Source: Rhizobacter sp. (GTDB lineage: Bacteria; Pseudomonadota; Gammaproteobacteria; Burkholderiales; Burkholderiaceae_C). Taken from it: a DNA stretch of 32,858 nucleotides. The DNA is taken from the NCBI GenBank assembly GCA_025355545.1, contig JANXZN010000345.1:1-32858 (forward strand). The letters run 5' to 3'. The position numbers and the translations under genes are program-made. The notes under the pieces are model-generated. The model was not told the DNA's origin. It was given only the letters and a program-made list of their open reading frames with translations, and searched no databases. This document shows positions 6,874 through 14,542 of the stretch, piece after piece (positions within the stretch are counted from its first letter, which is position 1; each line of letters starts with the position of its first letter).

Positions 6874-8207
6874 ACACGCTCGGCGCGCAACTGTCGGCCT
6901 GGTGGGGCGTGCCGTTCGCGGGCATGCTGCTGTCGATCGCGCTGCTGGCGCCGGCGCTGTGGCAGCGCCACGCCGGCAAGATCGCCGCGGCCTGGGCCCT
7001 GGCGTTCCTGCTGCCGTTCGCGGCCCGGTTCGGCGTGGCCGAAGCCGGCCACGGGCTGGCACACACGCTGCTGACCGAGTACTTGCCGTTCATCATCCTG
7101 CTGACCGCGCTGTTCACGACCGCGGGCGGCATCTACGTGCGCGGCAACCTGCGCGGCAGCCCGGCGCTGAACACCGGCCTGATGGCGATCGGCGCGCTGC
7201 TGGCGAGCTTCATGGGCACGACCGGCGCATCGATGCTGCTGATCCGGCCACTGATCCGCGCCAACGACAACCGGCCGAAGGCGGCGCACGTGGTCGTGTT
7301 CTTCATCTTCATCGTCGCCAATGCCGCAGGCGCGCTGACGCCGCTCGGCGACCCGCCGTTGTTCCTAGGGTTCCTGCAGGGCGTCTCGTTCTTCTGGACC
7401 GTCGGTCACCTGCTGCCGGAGACGCTGTTCCTGGTCGGCGCGCTGCTGGCTCTGTTCTACGCGGTCGATGCCTGGCACTTCCGCCGCGGGGGCGTGATGC
7501 CGACCGACCCGACGCCGCACGACGCGCTGCCGCTGGGCATCGACGGCGCGATCAACCTGCTGCCGCTGCTGGCGATCATCGCGCTGGTGCTGATGAGCGG
7601 CACCTGGAGCCCGGGCATCTCGTTTTCGCTGTTCGGCGTCGACCTGACGCTGCAGCAGCTGCTGCGCGACGGCGGGCTGATCGTGGTCGCGCGGGTGTCG
7701 CTGGCGATCACGCCGAAAGGCGTGCGCGCCGCCAACGAATACTCGTGGGGCCCGATGAAGGAGGTCGCCGAGCTGTTCATCGGCATCTTCGTCACGATGA
7801 TGCCGGTGCTGGCGATGCTGAAGGCCGGCGAGGCGGGCGCGTTCGCCGCCGTCACCCGCGCCGTCACCGGCGCGAACGGCGAGCCCTTGCCCTGGGCCTA
7901 CTTCTGGTTCAGCGGCGTGCTCAGCTCGTTCCTCGACAACGCGCCGACCTATCTGGTCTTCTTCAACCTCGCCGGCGGCAATGCGGCGGAGTTGATGACG
8001 CGGCTGGCGACCACGCTCGCCGCGGTCTCGGCCGGGTCGGTCTTCATGGGCGCGAACACCTACATCGGCAATGCGCCGAACTTCATGGTCAAGGCCATCG
8101 CCGAGAGCCGCGGCATCCGCATGCCCAGCTTCTTCGGCTACATGGCGTGGTCGGGATCGATCCTGATCCCGCTGTTCGTGCTGATCACCTTCATCTGGAT
8201 GCGTTGA
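6870..8207 (+). CDS. sodium:proton antiporter-like ion transporter (CitMHS/NhaD type)
   Basis: This 445-residue polytopic inner-membrane protein has about 11-12 hydrophobic segments. Diagnostic stretches are LASFMGTTGASMLLIRPLIR, NAAGALTPLGDPPLFLGFLQ (the T-P-x-G-D-P-P loop typical of NhaD/ArsB-like carriers) and SSFLDNAPTYLVFFNLAGG (the D-N-A-P-T loop of the second half). These place it in the ion-transporter superfamily, most like proteins annotated as Na+/H+ antiporters. Translation begins at GTG 6870, overlapping the nitroreductase stop. It is followed after 10 bases by the hydroxyacid dehydrogenase. An organic acid rather than sodium is a possible alternative substrate, given that neighbour. 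Confidence 0.85.
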   Translation: MNTLGAQLSAWWGVPFAGMLLSIALLAPALWQRHAGKIAAAWALAFLLPFAARFGVAEAGHGLAHTLLTEYLPFIILLTALFTTAGGIYVRGNLRGSPALNTGLMAIGALLASFMGTTGASMLLIRPLIRANDNRPKAAHVVVFFIFIVANAAGALTPLGDPPLFLGFLQGVSFFWTVGHLLPETLFLVGALLALFYAVDAWHFRRGGVMPTDPTPHDALPLGIDGAINLLPLLAIIALVLMSGTWSPGISFSLFGVDLTLQQLLRDGGLIVVARVSLAITPKGVRAANEYSWGPMKEVAELFIGIFVTMMPVLAMLKAGEAGAFAAVTRAVTGANGEPLPWAYFWFSGVLSSFLDNAPTYLVFFNLAGGNAAELMTRLATTLAAVSAGSVFMGANTYIGNAPNFMVKAIAESRGIRMPSFFGYMAWSGSILIPLFVLITFIWMR

Positions 8208-8217
8208 GGAGTTTCCC

Positions 8218-9210
8218 GTGAGCAAACCTGCCGTCCTCGTCTGCCGTGCCGTCTTTCCCGACATCGTCGATCGCCTGCGCGAACACTTCGAGGTCGAGAC
8301 CAACGCGGCCGACGTGGTCTGGTCGCCGGCCGAACTGATCGAACACCTGCAAGGCAAGGCCGGCGTGTTCATCACCGGCACCCAGCCGATCGACACCGCG
8401 CTGCTGGCCGCCTGCCCGCAGCTCAAGGCGGTGTGCAGCATGGCGGTGGGCTACAACAACGTCGACCTGCCGGCCTGCAGCGCGCGCGGCGTGCTGGTCA
8501 GCAACGCGCCCGACGTGCTGACCGAGACCACCGCCGACTTCGGTTTCGCGCTGATGATGGTCGCGGCGCGGCGCATCGCCGAAAGCGAGCATTTCCTGCG
8601 CAGCGGCGCGTGGACGAAATGGAGCGTCGACGCCTTCGCCGGCACCGACGTGCATGGCGCGACCATGGGTGTGCTCGGCATGGGCCGCATCGGCCAGGCG
8701 ATCGCGCGGCGCGGCGCGCTCGGCTTCGGCATGAAGGTGATCTATCACAACCGCTCGCGGCTGGATGCGTCGATCGAGGCCGAGCTCGGCGCGCGCCGGG
8801 TCGAGAAGGACGCGCTGCTGCGCGACAGCGACCACCTCGTGATCGTCGTGCCGTACAGCGCCGCGTCGCACCACCTCGTCGGCGCGGCCGAACTCGCGCT
8901 GATGAAGCCGACCGCGACGCTGACCAACATCGCCCGCGGCGGCATCGTCGACGACGCGGCGCTCGCGCGGGCGCTGCGCGAACGCCGCATCGCCGCCGCC
9001 GGGCTCGACGTGTTCGAGGGCGAGCCCGCCGTCCACCCCGATCTGCTGACGGTGCCGAACGTCGTGCTGACGCCGCACATCGCGAGCGCCAGCCTGCCGA
9101 CGCGGCGCGCGATGGCGAACCTTGCGGTCGACAACCTGATCGCCGCGCTCGGCTTCGGCCCCGCCAAGGGTCGGCCGCCGAGCGCGCTGAACCCGCACGT
9201 CCTGCGCTGA
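8218..9210 (+). CDS. D-2-hydroxyacid dehydrogenase (glyoxylate/hydroxypyruvate reductase type)
   Basis: This 330-residue enzyme of the NAD(P)-dependent D-isomer-specific 2-hydroxyacid dehydrogenase family has a Rossmann glycine motif GMGRIGQ at residue 154. The catalytic triad is visible: Arg240 in NIARGGIVDD, Glu269 in VFEGEP and His287 in TPHIASAS. The sequence resembles GhrB/GyaR-type reductases that convert glyoxylate to glycolate and hydroxypyruvate to glycerate. It starts at GTG 8218 with GAGGAG eight bases before, and closes the five-gene operon begun by the deacetylase. Exact substrate and cofactor preference are not determined. Confidence 0.9.
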   Translation: MSKPAVLVCRAVFPDIVDRLREHFEVETNAADVVWSPAELIEHLQGKAGVFITGTQPIDTALLAACPQLKAVCSMAVGYNNVDLPACSARGVLVSNAPDVLTETTADFGFALMMVAARRIAESEHFLRSGAWTKWSVDAFAGTDVHGATMGVLGMGRIGQAIARRGALGFGMKVIYHNRSRLDASIEAELGARRVEKDALLRDSDHLVIVVPYSAASHHLVGAAELALMKPTATLTNIARGGIVDDAALARALRERRIAAAGLDVFEGEPAVHPDLLTVPNVVLTPHIASASLPTRRAMANLAVDNLIAALGFGPAKGRPPSALNPHVLR

Positions 9211-9247
9211 CGCAGGTCGGCCGGCGGCGCACCAGGCGCGCCGGACT

Positions 9248-9263
9248 GTAGGAGCGCAACTAC
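9248..9263 (+). promoter_or_regulatory. GTAGGA-type dyad upstream of the asmA-like gene
   Basis: GTAGGAGCGCAACTAC lies inside a longer inverted repeat CTGTAG-N8-CTACAG (9246-9265), 57 bases before the next start codon. It shares 14 of 16 bases with the copy at 11417-11432 and its left half recurs at five further gene boundaries in the window. See the findings for the set. Confidence 0.5.
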
Positions 9264-9320
9264 AGCCGAAGCCGCCCACCCCCGATGCGGCGCGCGCGGC
9301 GGGCGTGCGAGCATCGCTGA

Positions 9321-11420
9321 ATGAGTGACATCGACGCTCGCCCCGCCAGGCCGATGCGCAGGGGCCGCTGGGCCGCCGGCGTGGTCGCGATCGTCATCGC
9401 CGGGCTTGGCGCGTGCGAGGCCATGGGCTGGCCGTTCCTCGCCGGTCCGATGCAGCGCTGGCTCGGCGACACGCTGGCCCGGCGCGTGAGTCTGAGCGGC
9501 GACCCGGCCACCGACCCGAAGGTCAGGATTCATCTGCTCGGCGGCATCCGGATCGCGGCCGACTACATCGAGATCGGCGCGCCGGCCTGGAGCAAGGCGC
9601 CGCACATGCTGCTCGCGCGCCAGGCACACATGACGCTCGGCTACACCGACCTGTGGCGCGCCAGCCGCGGCGCGCCGCTGCGCATCCGCGTGCTGCGCGC
9701 GGCGCAACTCGACGCCCACATCGAGCGCCGCGCCGACGGCCGCGCCTCGTGGCAGTTCGGGACGAACACCGACACACCCGACACGACCGACCAGCCGACG
9801 CGCATCCCGGTGTTCGGCCGGCTCCAGGTCGACGCGGGCGTGCTCAGCTACCGCGACGCATTGATGGCGGTCGATCTCGACGCGCGCTATTCGCTGGTCG
9901 AGGGCGCCAATGTCTCGGCCGCCGACCCGACGCCCGGCGGCACCGCGAAGGGTCTGCAGTTCGCGGCCAAGGGCACGTACCAGAAGCAGCCGCTGCGCAT
10001 CGAGCTGAAGACCACCGGCGTGCTGCCGGTGATCGCCGACGACGCGGCAGCGCTCGCGCTGCCGGTGGCGCTGGACGCGCGCATCGGCGGCGCCAGCGTG
10101 ACGTTCACAGGCACCGCCACCGACGCGCTGCACCTGAGCGCGCTGAAAGGGCGCTTCAGCGTGCAGGGGCCGTCGCTCGCCGCGATCGGCGACCCGCTGC
10201 ACGTGACCTTGCCGACAACCGGCCCGTTTCGCGCCCAGGGCCTGATCGCGAAGCAAGGCCTGGTGTGGAACACGCTGATCGAGACCGCGACGATCGGGGC
10301 CAGCCGGCTGGCCGGTGCGTTCAGCTACGACCCGCGCGGCACCCGGCCGACGCTGGCCGGCCGGCTGACCGGCTCGAAGCTGCTGCTGGCCGACCTGGGG
10401 CCGGCGCTCGGCGCGGCGGCCAAGAAATCGGCGGTCGTGCCCGAGGTCGCGCCGACGCCGGCCCCGCAGCGTGCGCGCGCCGCACCCGGCCGCGTGCTGC
10501 CGAACCGCGAGTTCGACCTGCCCTCGCTGCGGGCGATGGACGCCAACGTGCTGATCGACATCGACACGCTCGACCTCGGCAGCAGTTTTCTCGAACCCTT
10601 GAAGCCGCTGCGCACCCATCTCGTGCTGGTCGACGGCGTGCTGACCTTGCGCGAACTCGAGGCGCGCGCCGGCCGGGGCCGCCTGTTCGGCACGGTGCAG
10701 CTCGACGGCCGCGGCGCGCAGGCCCTGTGGAGCGCCGATCTGCGCTGGAGCGGCGTGCGGTTGGAGAGCTGGATCCATCAGGCGCGCGCCGGAAATGCGC
10801 CGCCGTATGCGACCGGCAACCTGAGCGGCCAGGCGCGTGTCGCCGGCCAGGGCAGGTCGACCGCGGCGATCCTGGGCAGCCTGCGCGGCGGCGTGCGCAT
10901 GCACCTGGTCGACGGCACGATCTCGCACTTGGCCGTCGAAGCGGCGGGGCTGGACATCGCGCAGGGCCTGGGCGTGCTGATCAAGGGCGACGACGCGTTG
11001 CCGGTGCAGTGCTCGGTGGCCGACCTGGTCGCGGACCAGGGCCTGCTGAAGCCGCGCGTGCTCGTGCTCGACACGCGGGACTCGACGCTCTGGATCGACG
11101 GCTCGTTGTCGCTCGCGAGCGAGACCATGGACCTGCGCGTCGTCACCACGCCGAAGGACTTCAGCCCGCTCGCACTGCGCACACCGGTGCATCTGCGCGG
11201 CAGCTTCGCCAGCCCGTCGTTCTCGCTCGAGAAGGGCCCGCTCGGCGCGCGTCTGGGCGCGTCGGTGCTGCTGGGGCTGCTAAACCCGCTGGCGGCGCTG
11301 GTCCCGCTGATGGACGTGGGCAGCAGCGACGACGCCAAGCGCGGTGGCGACGCCTGCCGCGCGCTGTCGCAGCGCATCGCCGCCCGGCCGCTGCTGCCAC
11401 CGCCCGCACGCGCGAGGTAG
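9321..11420 (+). CDS. AsmA-family envelope protein
   Basis: This 699-residue protein has an N-terminal membrane anchor (about residues 16-36, WAAGVVAIVIAGLGACEAMG) followed by a long beta-rich periplasmic region. The region typical of AsmA-family proteins is at the C-terminal side: LRGGVRMHLVDGTISHLAVE, then the segment beginning DLRVVTTPKDFSPLALRTP. AsmA-like proteins form grooves that help move phospholipids between inner and outer membrane or support outer-membrane assembly; the role here is inferred from the family. It stands alone, 110 bases after the hydroxyacid dehydrogenase. The ATG at 9321 has only a weak Shine-Dalgarno sequence. Its stop codon lies within the second GTAGGA-type motif. 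Confidence 0.85.
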   Translation: MSDIDARPARPMRRGRWAAGVVAIVIAGLGACEAMGWPFLAGPMQRWLGDTLARRVSLSGDPATDPKVRIHLLGGIRIAADYIEIGAPAWSKAPHMLLARQAHMTLGYTDLWRASRGAPLRIRVLRAAQLDAHIERRADGRASWQFGTNTDTPDTTDQPTRIPVFGRLQVDAGVLSYRDALMAVDLDARYSLVEGANVSAADPTPGGTAKGLQFAAKGTYQKQPLRIELKTTGVLPVIADDAAALALPVALDARIGGASVTFTGTATDALHLSALKGRFSVQGPSLAAIGDPLHVTLPTTGPFRAQGLIAKQGLVWNTLIETATIGASRLAGAFSYDPRGTRPTLAGRLTGSKLLLADLGPALGAAAKKSAVVPEVAPTPAPQRARAAPGRVLPNREFDLPSLRAMDANVLIDIDTLDLGSSFLEPLKPLRTHLVLVDGVLTLRELEARAGRGRLFGTVQLDGRGAQALWSADLRWSGVRLESWIHQARAGNAPPYATGNLSGQARVAGQGRSTAAILGSLRGGVRMHLVDGTISHLAVEAAGLDIAQGLGVLIKGDDALPVQCSVADLVADQGLLKPRVLVLDTRDSTLWIDGSLSLASETMDLRVVTTPKDFSPLALRTPVHLRGSFASPSFSLEKGPLGARLGASVLLGLLNPLAALVPLMDVGSSDDAKRGGDACRALSQRIAARPLLPPPARAR

Positions 11421-11432
11421 GAGGGGAACTAC
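11417..11432 (+). promoter_or_regulatory. GTAGGA-type dyad overlapping the asmA-like stop codon
   Basis: GTAGGAGGGGAACTAC, within the inverted repeat GGTAG-N8-CTACC (11416-11433), overlaps the TAG stop at 11418-11420. It lies 95 bases before the start of the cysteine-repeat gene, and is the closest relative of the copy at 9248-9263. Confidence 0.5.
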
Positions 11433-11527
11433 CCGGCGCTGCGGCACCGTCCGCTGGCGTGCGCGGCATGCGGTTTTCATAATTCTGTCACCGCGGTTGC
11501 GACCGCCGACATGAAAGGCACGGCACG

Positions 11528-12078
11528 ATGATCACGCTTCAACACTGCAGGACCGGCATCGCGATCGCCGCGATGTTCGCCGCTTCGGGCGGGTTCGCCG
11601 CGACCGGCGACAAGACCGACTACAAGGCCGCGAAGGATCGCATCAGCGCCGAGTACAAGGCCGACAAGGCGGCCTGCGACAAGTTCAACGGCAACCAGAA
11701 GGACATCTGCGTCGAACAGGCCAAGGGCAAGGAGAAGGTCGCGCTCGCCGAGGCCGAATACAACTACACCGGCAAGGCAGCGACGCCAACAAGGTGGTGG
11801 TCGAGAAGGCCGACGCGGGCTACGCAGTGGCGAAGGAAATGTGCGACGACAAGGGCGGCAATGCCAAGGAAGTCTGCATGACCGAGGCCAAGTCGGCCCA
11901 CACCAAGGCCCTGGCCGACGCGAAGATGAACAAGAAGGTCGGCGAAGCGCGGATGGACGCGGCCGACGACAAGCGCGACGCCGACTACAAGATCGCCACC
12001 CAGAAGTGCGACAGCCTCGCCGGCGATGCGAAGTCGGCCTGCGTCAGCGCGGCCAAGGCCAGGTTCGGCAAGAGCTGA
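11528..12078 (+). pseudogene. secreted cysteine-repeat protein, interrupted by a one-base frameshift
   Basis: ATG 11528 (AAAGG nine bases upstream) opens a frame with a clear Sec signal peptide (ITLQHCRTGIAIAAMFAASG, cut after GFAA). The conserved sequence leaves this frame at about 11777-11779 and resumes in another frame running to the stop at 12078. Adding one base there (a C in the run ggcaaggcagcgac) would give one protein of about 183 residues. The rejoined product holds three copies of C-D-x3-G-[N/D]-x-K-x2-C, each followed by an Ala/Lys-rich helix. I recognise it only as a hypothetical exported protein seen in Burkholderiales. The uninterrupted conservation on both sides suggests a recent mutation or a sequencing error. 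Confidence 0.75.
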
Positions 12079-12103
12079 GCGGCGGCGCGGCCCAGGGTCG
12101 GGC

Positions 12104-12134
12104 AGCGAAAGCCGGCAGGCTGCCGGCTTTCGCT
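12104..12134. terminator. strong stem-loop between convergent genes
   Basis: A perfect 14-base-pair stem (AGCGAAAGCCGGCA / TGCCGGCTTTCGCT) with a three-base loop lies 25 bases after the cysteine-repeat gene and 35 bases from the end of the convergent minus-strand gene. No long T tract follows on either strand. It probably ends both transcripts as a bidirectional terminator. Confidence 0.65.
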
Positions 12135-12169
12135 CGCCGCGCGCGGATCGAACAGATCCGCGGCGAGAC

Positions 12170-12412
12170 CTATTTCTTCGGTGACCGCGGGGTCTTCCCG
12201 ATCGACGGGTCCTCGCCCTTCGAATGCGACTTGCCGACTTCCTCGGCGCGCTTCACGCCTTCGGCCTGTTCCGGGCTGCCGGGCTCGGCCGCGTGGGCCG
12301 CCTCGTCGACCTTGCCGGACTGCACGAACGCGCGTGCGGCCTTGTCGTAACGGCGCGTGGCGTCGTAGTTGCCTTCGCCTTGAAGATCCTTGTCTCGAGT
12401 GGGTTTGTTCAC
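12170..12412 (-). CDS. small hydrophilic stress-type protein, function unknown
   Basis: This 80-residue, highly charged soluble protein starts MNKPTRDKDLQGEGNYDATR and ends in a Lys/Ser/Pro-rich tail (EEVGKSHSKGEDPSIGKTP). It has no signal peptide, no membrane segment and no cysteine. Similar small proteins occur widely in proteobacteria beside stress genes, but I know no biochemical function. Translation starts at GTG 12412, with GAGGAGC just upstream on the minus strand; the frame is open further upstream but only through the intergenic region. It is divergent from the Crp/Fnr gene. Confidence 0.8.
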   Translation of the reverse strand: MNKPTRDKDLQGEGNYDATRRYDKAARAFVQSGKVDEAAHAAEPGSPEQAEGVKRAEEVGKSHSKGEDPSIGKTPRSPKK

Positions 12413-12465
12413 TGTCGCTCCTCGGGGGTTGGGGGAGCCGCGACCATAAGAAACGCGCCAGCGCG

Positions 12466-12491
12466 GCGCGAGCGGCGCCTGCCGCTCGCGC
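12466..12491. other. GC-rich stem-loop in the leader of the Crp/Fnr gene
   Basis: GCGCGAGCGGC-GCCT-GCCGCTCGCGC is a perfect 11-base-pair hairpin, 43 bases upstream of the Crp/Fnr GTG start, in the region shared with the divergent small gene. It could be a 5' untranslated structure or a dyad operator. Just after it, at 12494, is a partial GTAGG half-site. Confidence 0.45.
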
Positions 12492-12534
12492 GGGTAGGCG
12501 CAGCCCGACAGAGGTCGATGAAAGGGACCGCGCC

Positions 12535-13275
12535 GTGAAACACGTGTCGTGCCAGAACTGCCCGTTGCGCGCATTGCCGCTGTTCGTCGCGCACACCGAC
12601 AGCCAGGTCGCGCTGATCGAATCGCTGAAACGCGAGCAGATTGTGGTGCCGGCCGACCGCACCGTGATCCACGAAGGGCAGGGCGATGCGCCGCTGTACA
12701 CCCTGTTCAGCGGCTGGGCCTTCCGCTTCAAGACGCTGAGCGACGGCCGGCGCCAGATCTTGAACTTCCTGTTGCCGGGCGACTTCATCGGTGTGCAACA
12801 GAAGATGGGCGACGCCTCGGCGCACGGCGTGCAGACGCTGACCGATGCGATGCTGTGCGTGTTCCGGCGCGACGCGGTCTGGGAGCTGCACCGCTCGGCG
12901 CCGACCCTGGGCTTCGGCGTGACCTGGCTGACCGCGCACGAGGAGTCTCTGGTCGACGACACGTTGCTGTCGGTCGGCCGGCGCAGCGCCGAGGAGCGCA
13001 TCGCGACCTTGCTGGTCGTGCTCTACAAGCGTGTCGCGGCGCTGCTGCCGGATGGCGACGGACAAGACGGCGTGCCGTTCCCGCTGACCCAGCAGCATAT
13101 CGCCGACGGCCTGGGCCTGTCGCTGGTGCACACCAACAAGACCTTGCGCAAACTCGAACGGCGCGGCCTGCACCGGATCGAGGGCGGGCGGCTGCACTTG
13201 CTCGACGTCAGCACGCTGACGCGCATCGCCGATCTCTACGGCGACGGAAAGCCGGTGCCGCGTCCGCTGATCTGA
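12535..13275 (+). CDS. Crp/Fnr-family transcription regulator
   Basis: This 246-residue protein has a cNMP-binding beta-roll (about residues 30-150, with FSGWAFRFKTLSDGRRQILNF and LLPGDFIGVQQ). A C-terminal winged helix-turn-helix follows (about 170-235, FPLTQQHIADGLGLSLVHTN), with recognition helix SLVHTNKTLRKLERRG. The N terminus has CQNCP, a CxxC like the first two cluster cysteines of FNR. The third FNR cysteine of that group is absent, and one more cysteine occurs in AMLCVFRRD. Oxygen or redox sensing is therefore possible but not assured. I chose GTG 12535, next to the conserved N terminus. A six-codon mini-ORF (ATG at 12518, MKGTAP) ends in a TGA overlapping this GTG, which could couple translation. 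Confidence 0.87.
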   Translation: MKHVSCQNCPLRALPLFVAHTDSQVALIESLKREQIVVPADRTVIHEGQGDAPLYTLFSGWAFRFKTLSDGRRQILNFLLPGDFIGVQQKMGDASAHGVQTLTDAMLCVFRRDAVWELHRSAPTLGFGVTWLTAHEESLVDDTLLSVGRRSAEERIATLLVVLYKRVAALLPDGDGQDGVPFPLTQQHIADGLGLSLVHTNKTLRKLERRGLHRIEGGRLHLLDVSTLTRIADLYGDGKPVPRPLI

Positions 13276-13283
13276 CCCGCGCT

Positions 13284-13299
13284 GCCGGCGCTGTCCTAC
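13284..13299 (-). promoter_or_regulatory. GTAGGA-type motif downstream of the Crp/Fnr gene
   Basis: On the minus strand this reads GTAGGACAGCGCCGGC. Its first 14 bases are identical to the copy at 17159 and one base different from that at 28054. It lies nine bases after the Crp/Fnr stop codon and 116 bases before the start chosen for the next small gene. Confidence 0.5.
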
Positions 13300-13415
13300 G
13301 ACGCTTTCGGTGCGTTCCGATCGGCGCGGCAGCGGCCGCTCGATACGCTTGTTGCATGGACAGGCGCAGAGGTTGCCCGCCGCGCCGCCACACACCCGCT
13401 TGGATGGAGCAGCGC

Positions 13416-13616
13416 ATGTACCGCGAACGCCAACAGGAAGCCGGCTTCAAATCGGGGCGCCAGCACGCCCGCAAGGAATGGGGGCAGGGCAGCGACGAGC
13501 AGCATCAGATGGAAGCGCGCGAGCACGCGCGCCAGCCCGCCAAGACGCAACGCACGCACGACGTGCGGGAAGCCGAGGCCGAACGCCAGATTCGCGAACT
13601 GCGCGGCCGATATTGA
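13416..13616 (+). CDS. small charged protein, function unknown
   Basis: This 66-residue soluble protein is rich in Arg, Gln, Glu and His (MYRERQQEAGFKSGRQHARK at the start, AEAERQIRELRGRY at the end) and is likely largely helical. The start ATG 13416 is preceded by GGAG with six-base spacing. In-frame ATGs at 13404 and 13356 would add 4 or 20 residues. I do not recognise a characterised family. It lies between the regulator and a secreted protein in a run of small stress-type genes. Confidence 0.6.
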   Translation: MYRERQQEAGFKSGRQHARKEWGQGSDEQHQMEAREHARQPAKTQRTHDVREAEAERQIRELRGRY

Positions 13617-13646
13617 GTCCAAACCGGGTCGGATCGGAGCGCCACG

Positions 13647-14249
13647 ATGCCTTCTTCTTCCACCCCGCTGTTCCTGTTGCTGTTCGGTCTGGCCGCGACG
13701 CCGGCGGTGGGCGCTGACGACACGCTCGCCGAGCCGACCTCCGTCGCGGCGCTGGCTGCTTTGCCGGGTGCCGGCAGCAACGACGCGCCGCGCTTCGTGC
13801 GCAGCGACGACCCGACCGAGGCGCGGCGCAGCGCGCCCGGCTTGCGCAGCGAAACCACCGAACTGGGCTACCGCTGGTGGTTGTCGAAAGGTCGCGCCGA
13901 TCTCGGCCTGGGGCTGGGTACGATGGCCTACGTCGTGCGGCCGACCGGCAGCCTGCCCGGTCTGGGCGACAACGGCGCGACCGTGCTCGCGTCCGGCAGC
14001 GTGCTGACGCTGGGGATGCGTTACCGCACCTCGGCGAGTTCGGCCGTGTTCGCCGATGCCGCGAGCTGGCACGGTGCCGGCCTGAACGGCGACGCGGTGG
14101 TCGGCAAGGTCGGTCTTGAGTTCAAGACCGCGAAGTCGAGCCTGAACGTCGCCTACGGCGGCCTCGGCCTGACGCTGCCCGGCGACGCGCGCATGACGCT
14201 GCGGGTGCGCCACGGCGGCCTGGGCCTGACCCTGCGCAGTTCGTTCTGA
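13647..14249 (+). CDS. exported, possibly outer-membrane beta-barrel protein
   Basis: This 200-residue protein has an N-terminal signal peptide (FLLLFGLAATPAVGA, cleavage about residue 22). The mature part is dominated by alternating hydrophobic/glycine strands such as GRADLGLGLGTMAYVV and SSLNVAYGGLGLTLPG. It ends in the aromatic-terminated strand GGLGLTLRSSF, as expected for an outer-membrane barrel with a C-terminal Phe. About eight strands would fit the length. GGAG precedes the ATG by eight bases. No characterised family is recognised, so the localisation is an inference from sequence pattern. Confidence 0.7.
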   Translation: MPSSSTPLFLLLFGLAATPAVGADDTLAEPTSVAALAALPGAGSNDAPRFVRSDDPTEARRSAPGLRSETTELGYRWWLSKGRADLGLGLGTMAYVVRPTGSLPGLGDNGATVLASGSVLTLGMRYRTSASSAVFADAASWHGAGLNGDAVVGKVGLEFKTAKSSLNVAYGGLGLTLPGDARMTLRVRHGGLGLTLRSSF

Positions 14250-14283
14250 GCCCGCGCACCTGCAGGCCCATCGCGAGGCCTAC

Positions 14284-14523
14284 ATGAGCCCCCGCCCCAA
14301 GGACAAGCCCGAACCCGACCCGTCTCAGGCCGGTGTCGATCTGACTTCGCCGGCGGCTTCGACCTCTCCGCCGCTGCCGCACGAGCGCGACGGGGGCGTC
14401 GGCACGACCGACGGCGTGCCGAGCGAGCGGCTGCGGCAGGGCCACCGCGATCTGCAGCGCGGCCTGCAGGACACGAGCGGCGCGCCCGAGGCCGATCGCG
14501 CCTACCGCAAGCTCGAGAAGTAG
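14284..14523 (+). CDS. small Pro/Asp-rich hydrophilic protein, function unknown
   Basis: This 79-residue protein is probably disordered in its first half (MSPRPKDKPEPDPSQAG, with many Pro, Ser and Asp), followed by a short charged helix (SERLRQGHRDLQRGLQDT). It has no signal peptide or membrane segment. GCGAGG lies six bases upstream of the ATG and the codon bias matches its neighbours, which supports it being real. It follows the exported protein by 34 bases and may share its transcript. No family recognised. Confidence 0.6.
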   Translation: MSPRPKDKPEPDPSQAGVDLTSPAASTSPPLPHERDGGVGTTDGVPSERLRQGHRDLQRGLQDTSGAPEADRAYRKLEK

Positions 14524-14542
14524 CGCGGCTCGGCCGCCGCGC

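Noticed and set aside
8745-11192. 815-codon minus-strand open frame opposite the dehydrogenase and asmA-like genes
   Set aside because: Its translation is Arg/Ala/Gln-rich without any domain and mirrors the codon bias of the real plus-strand genes.
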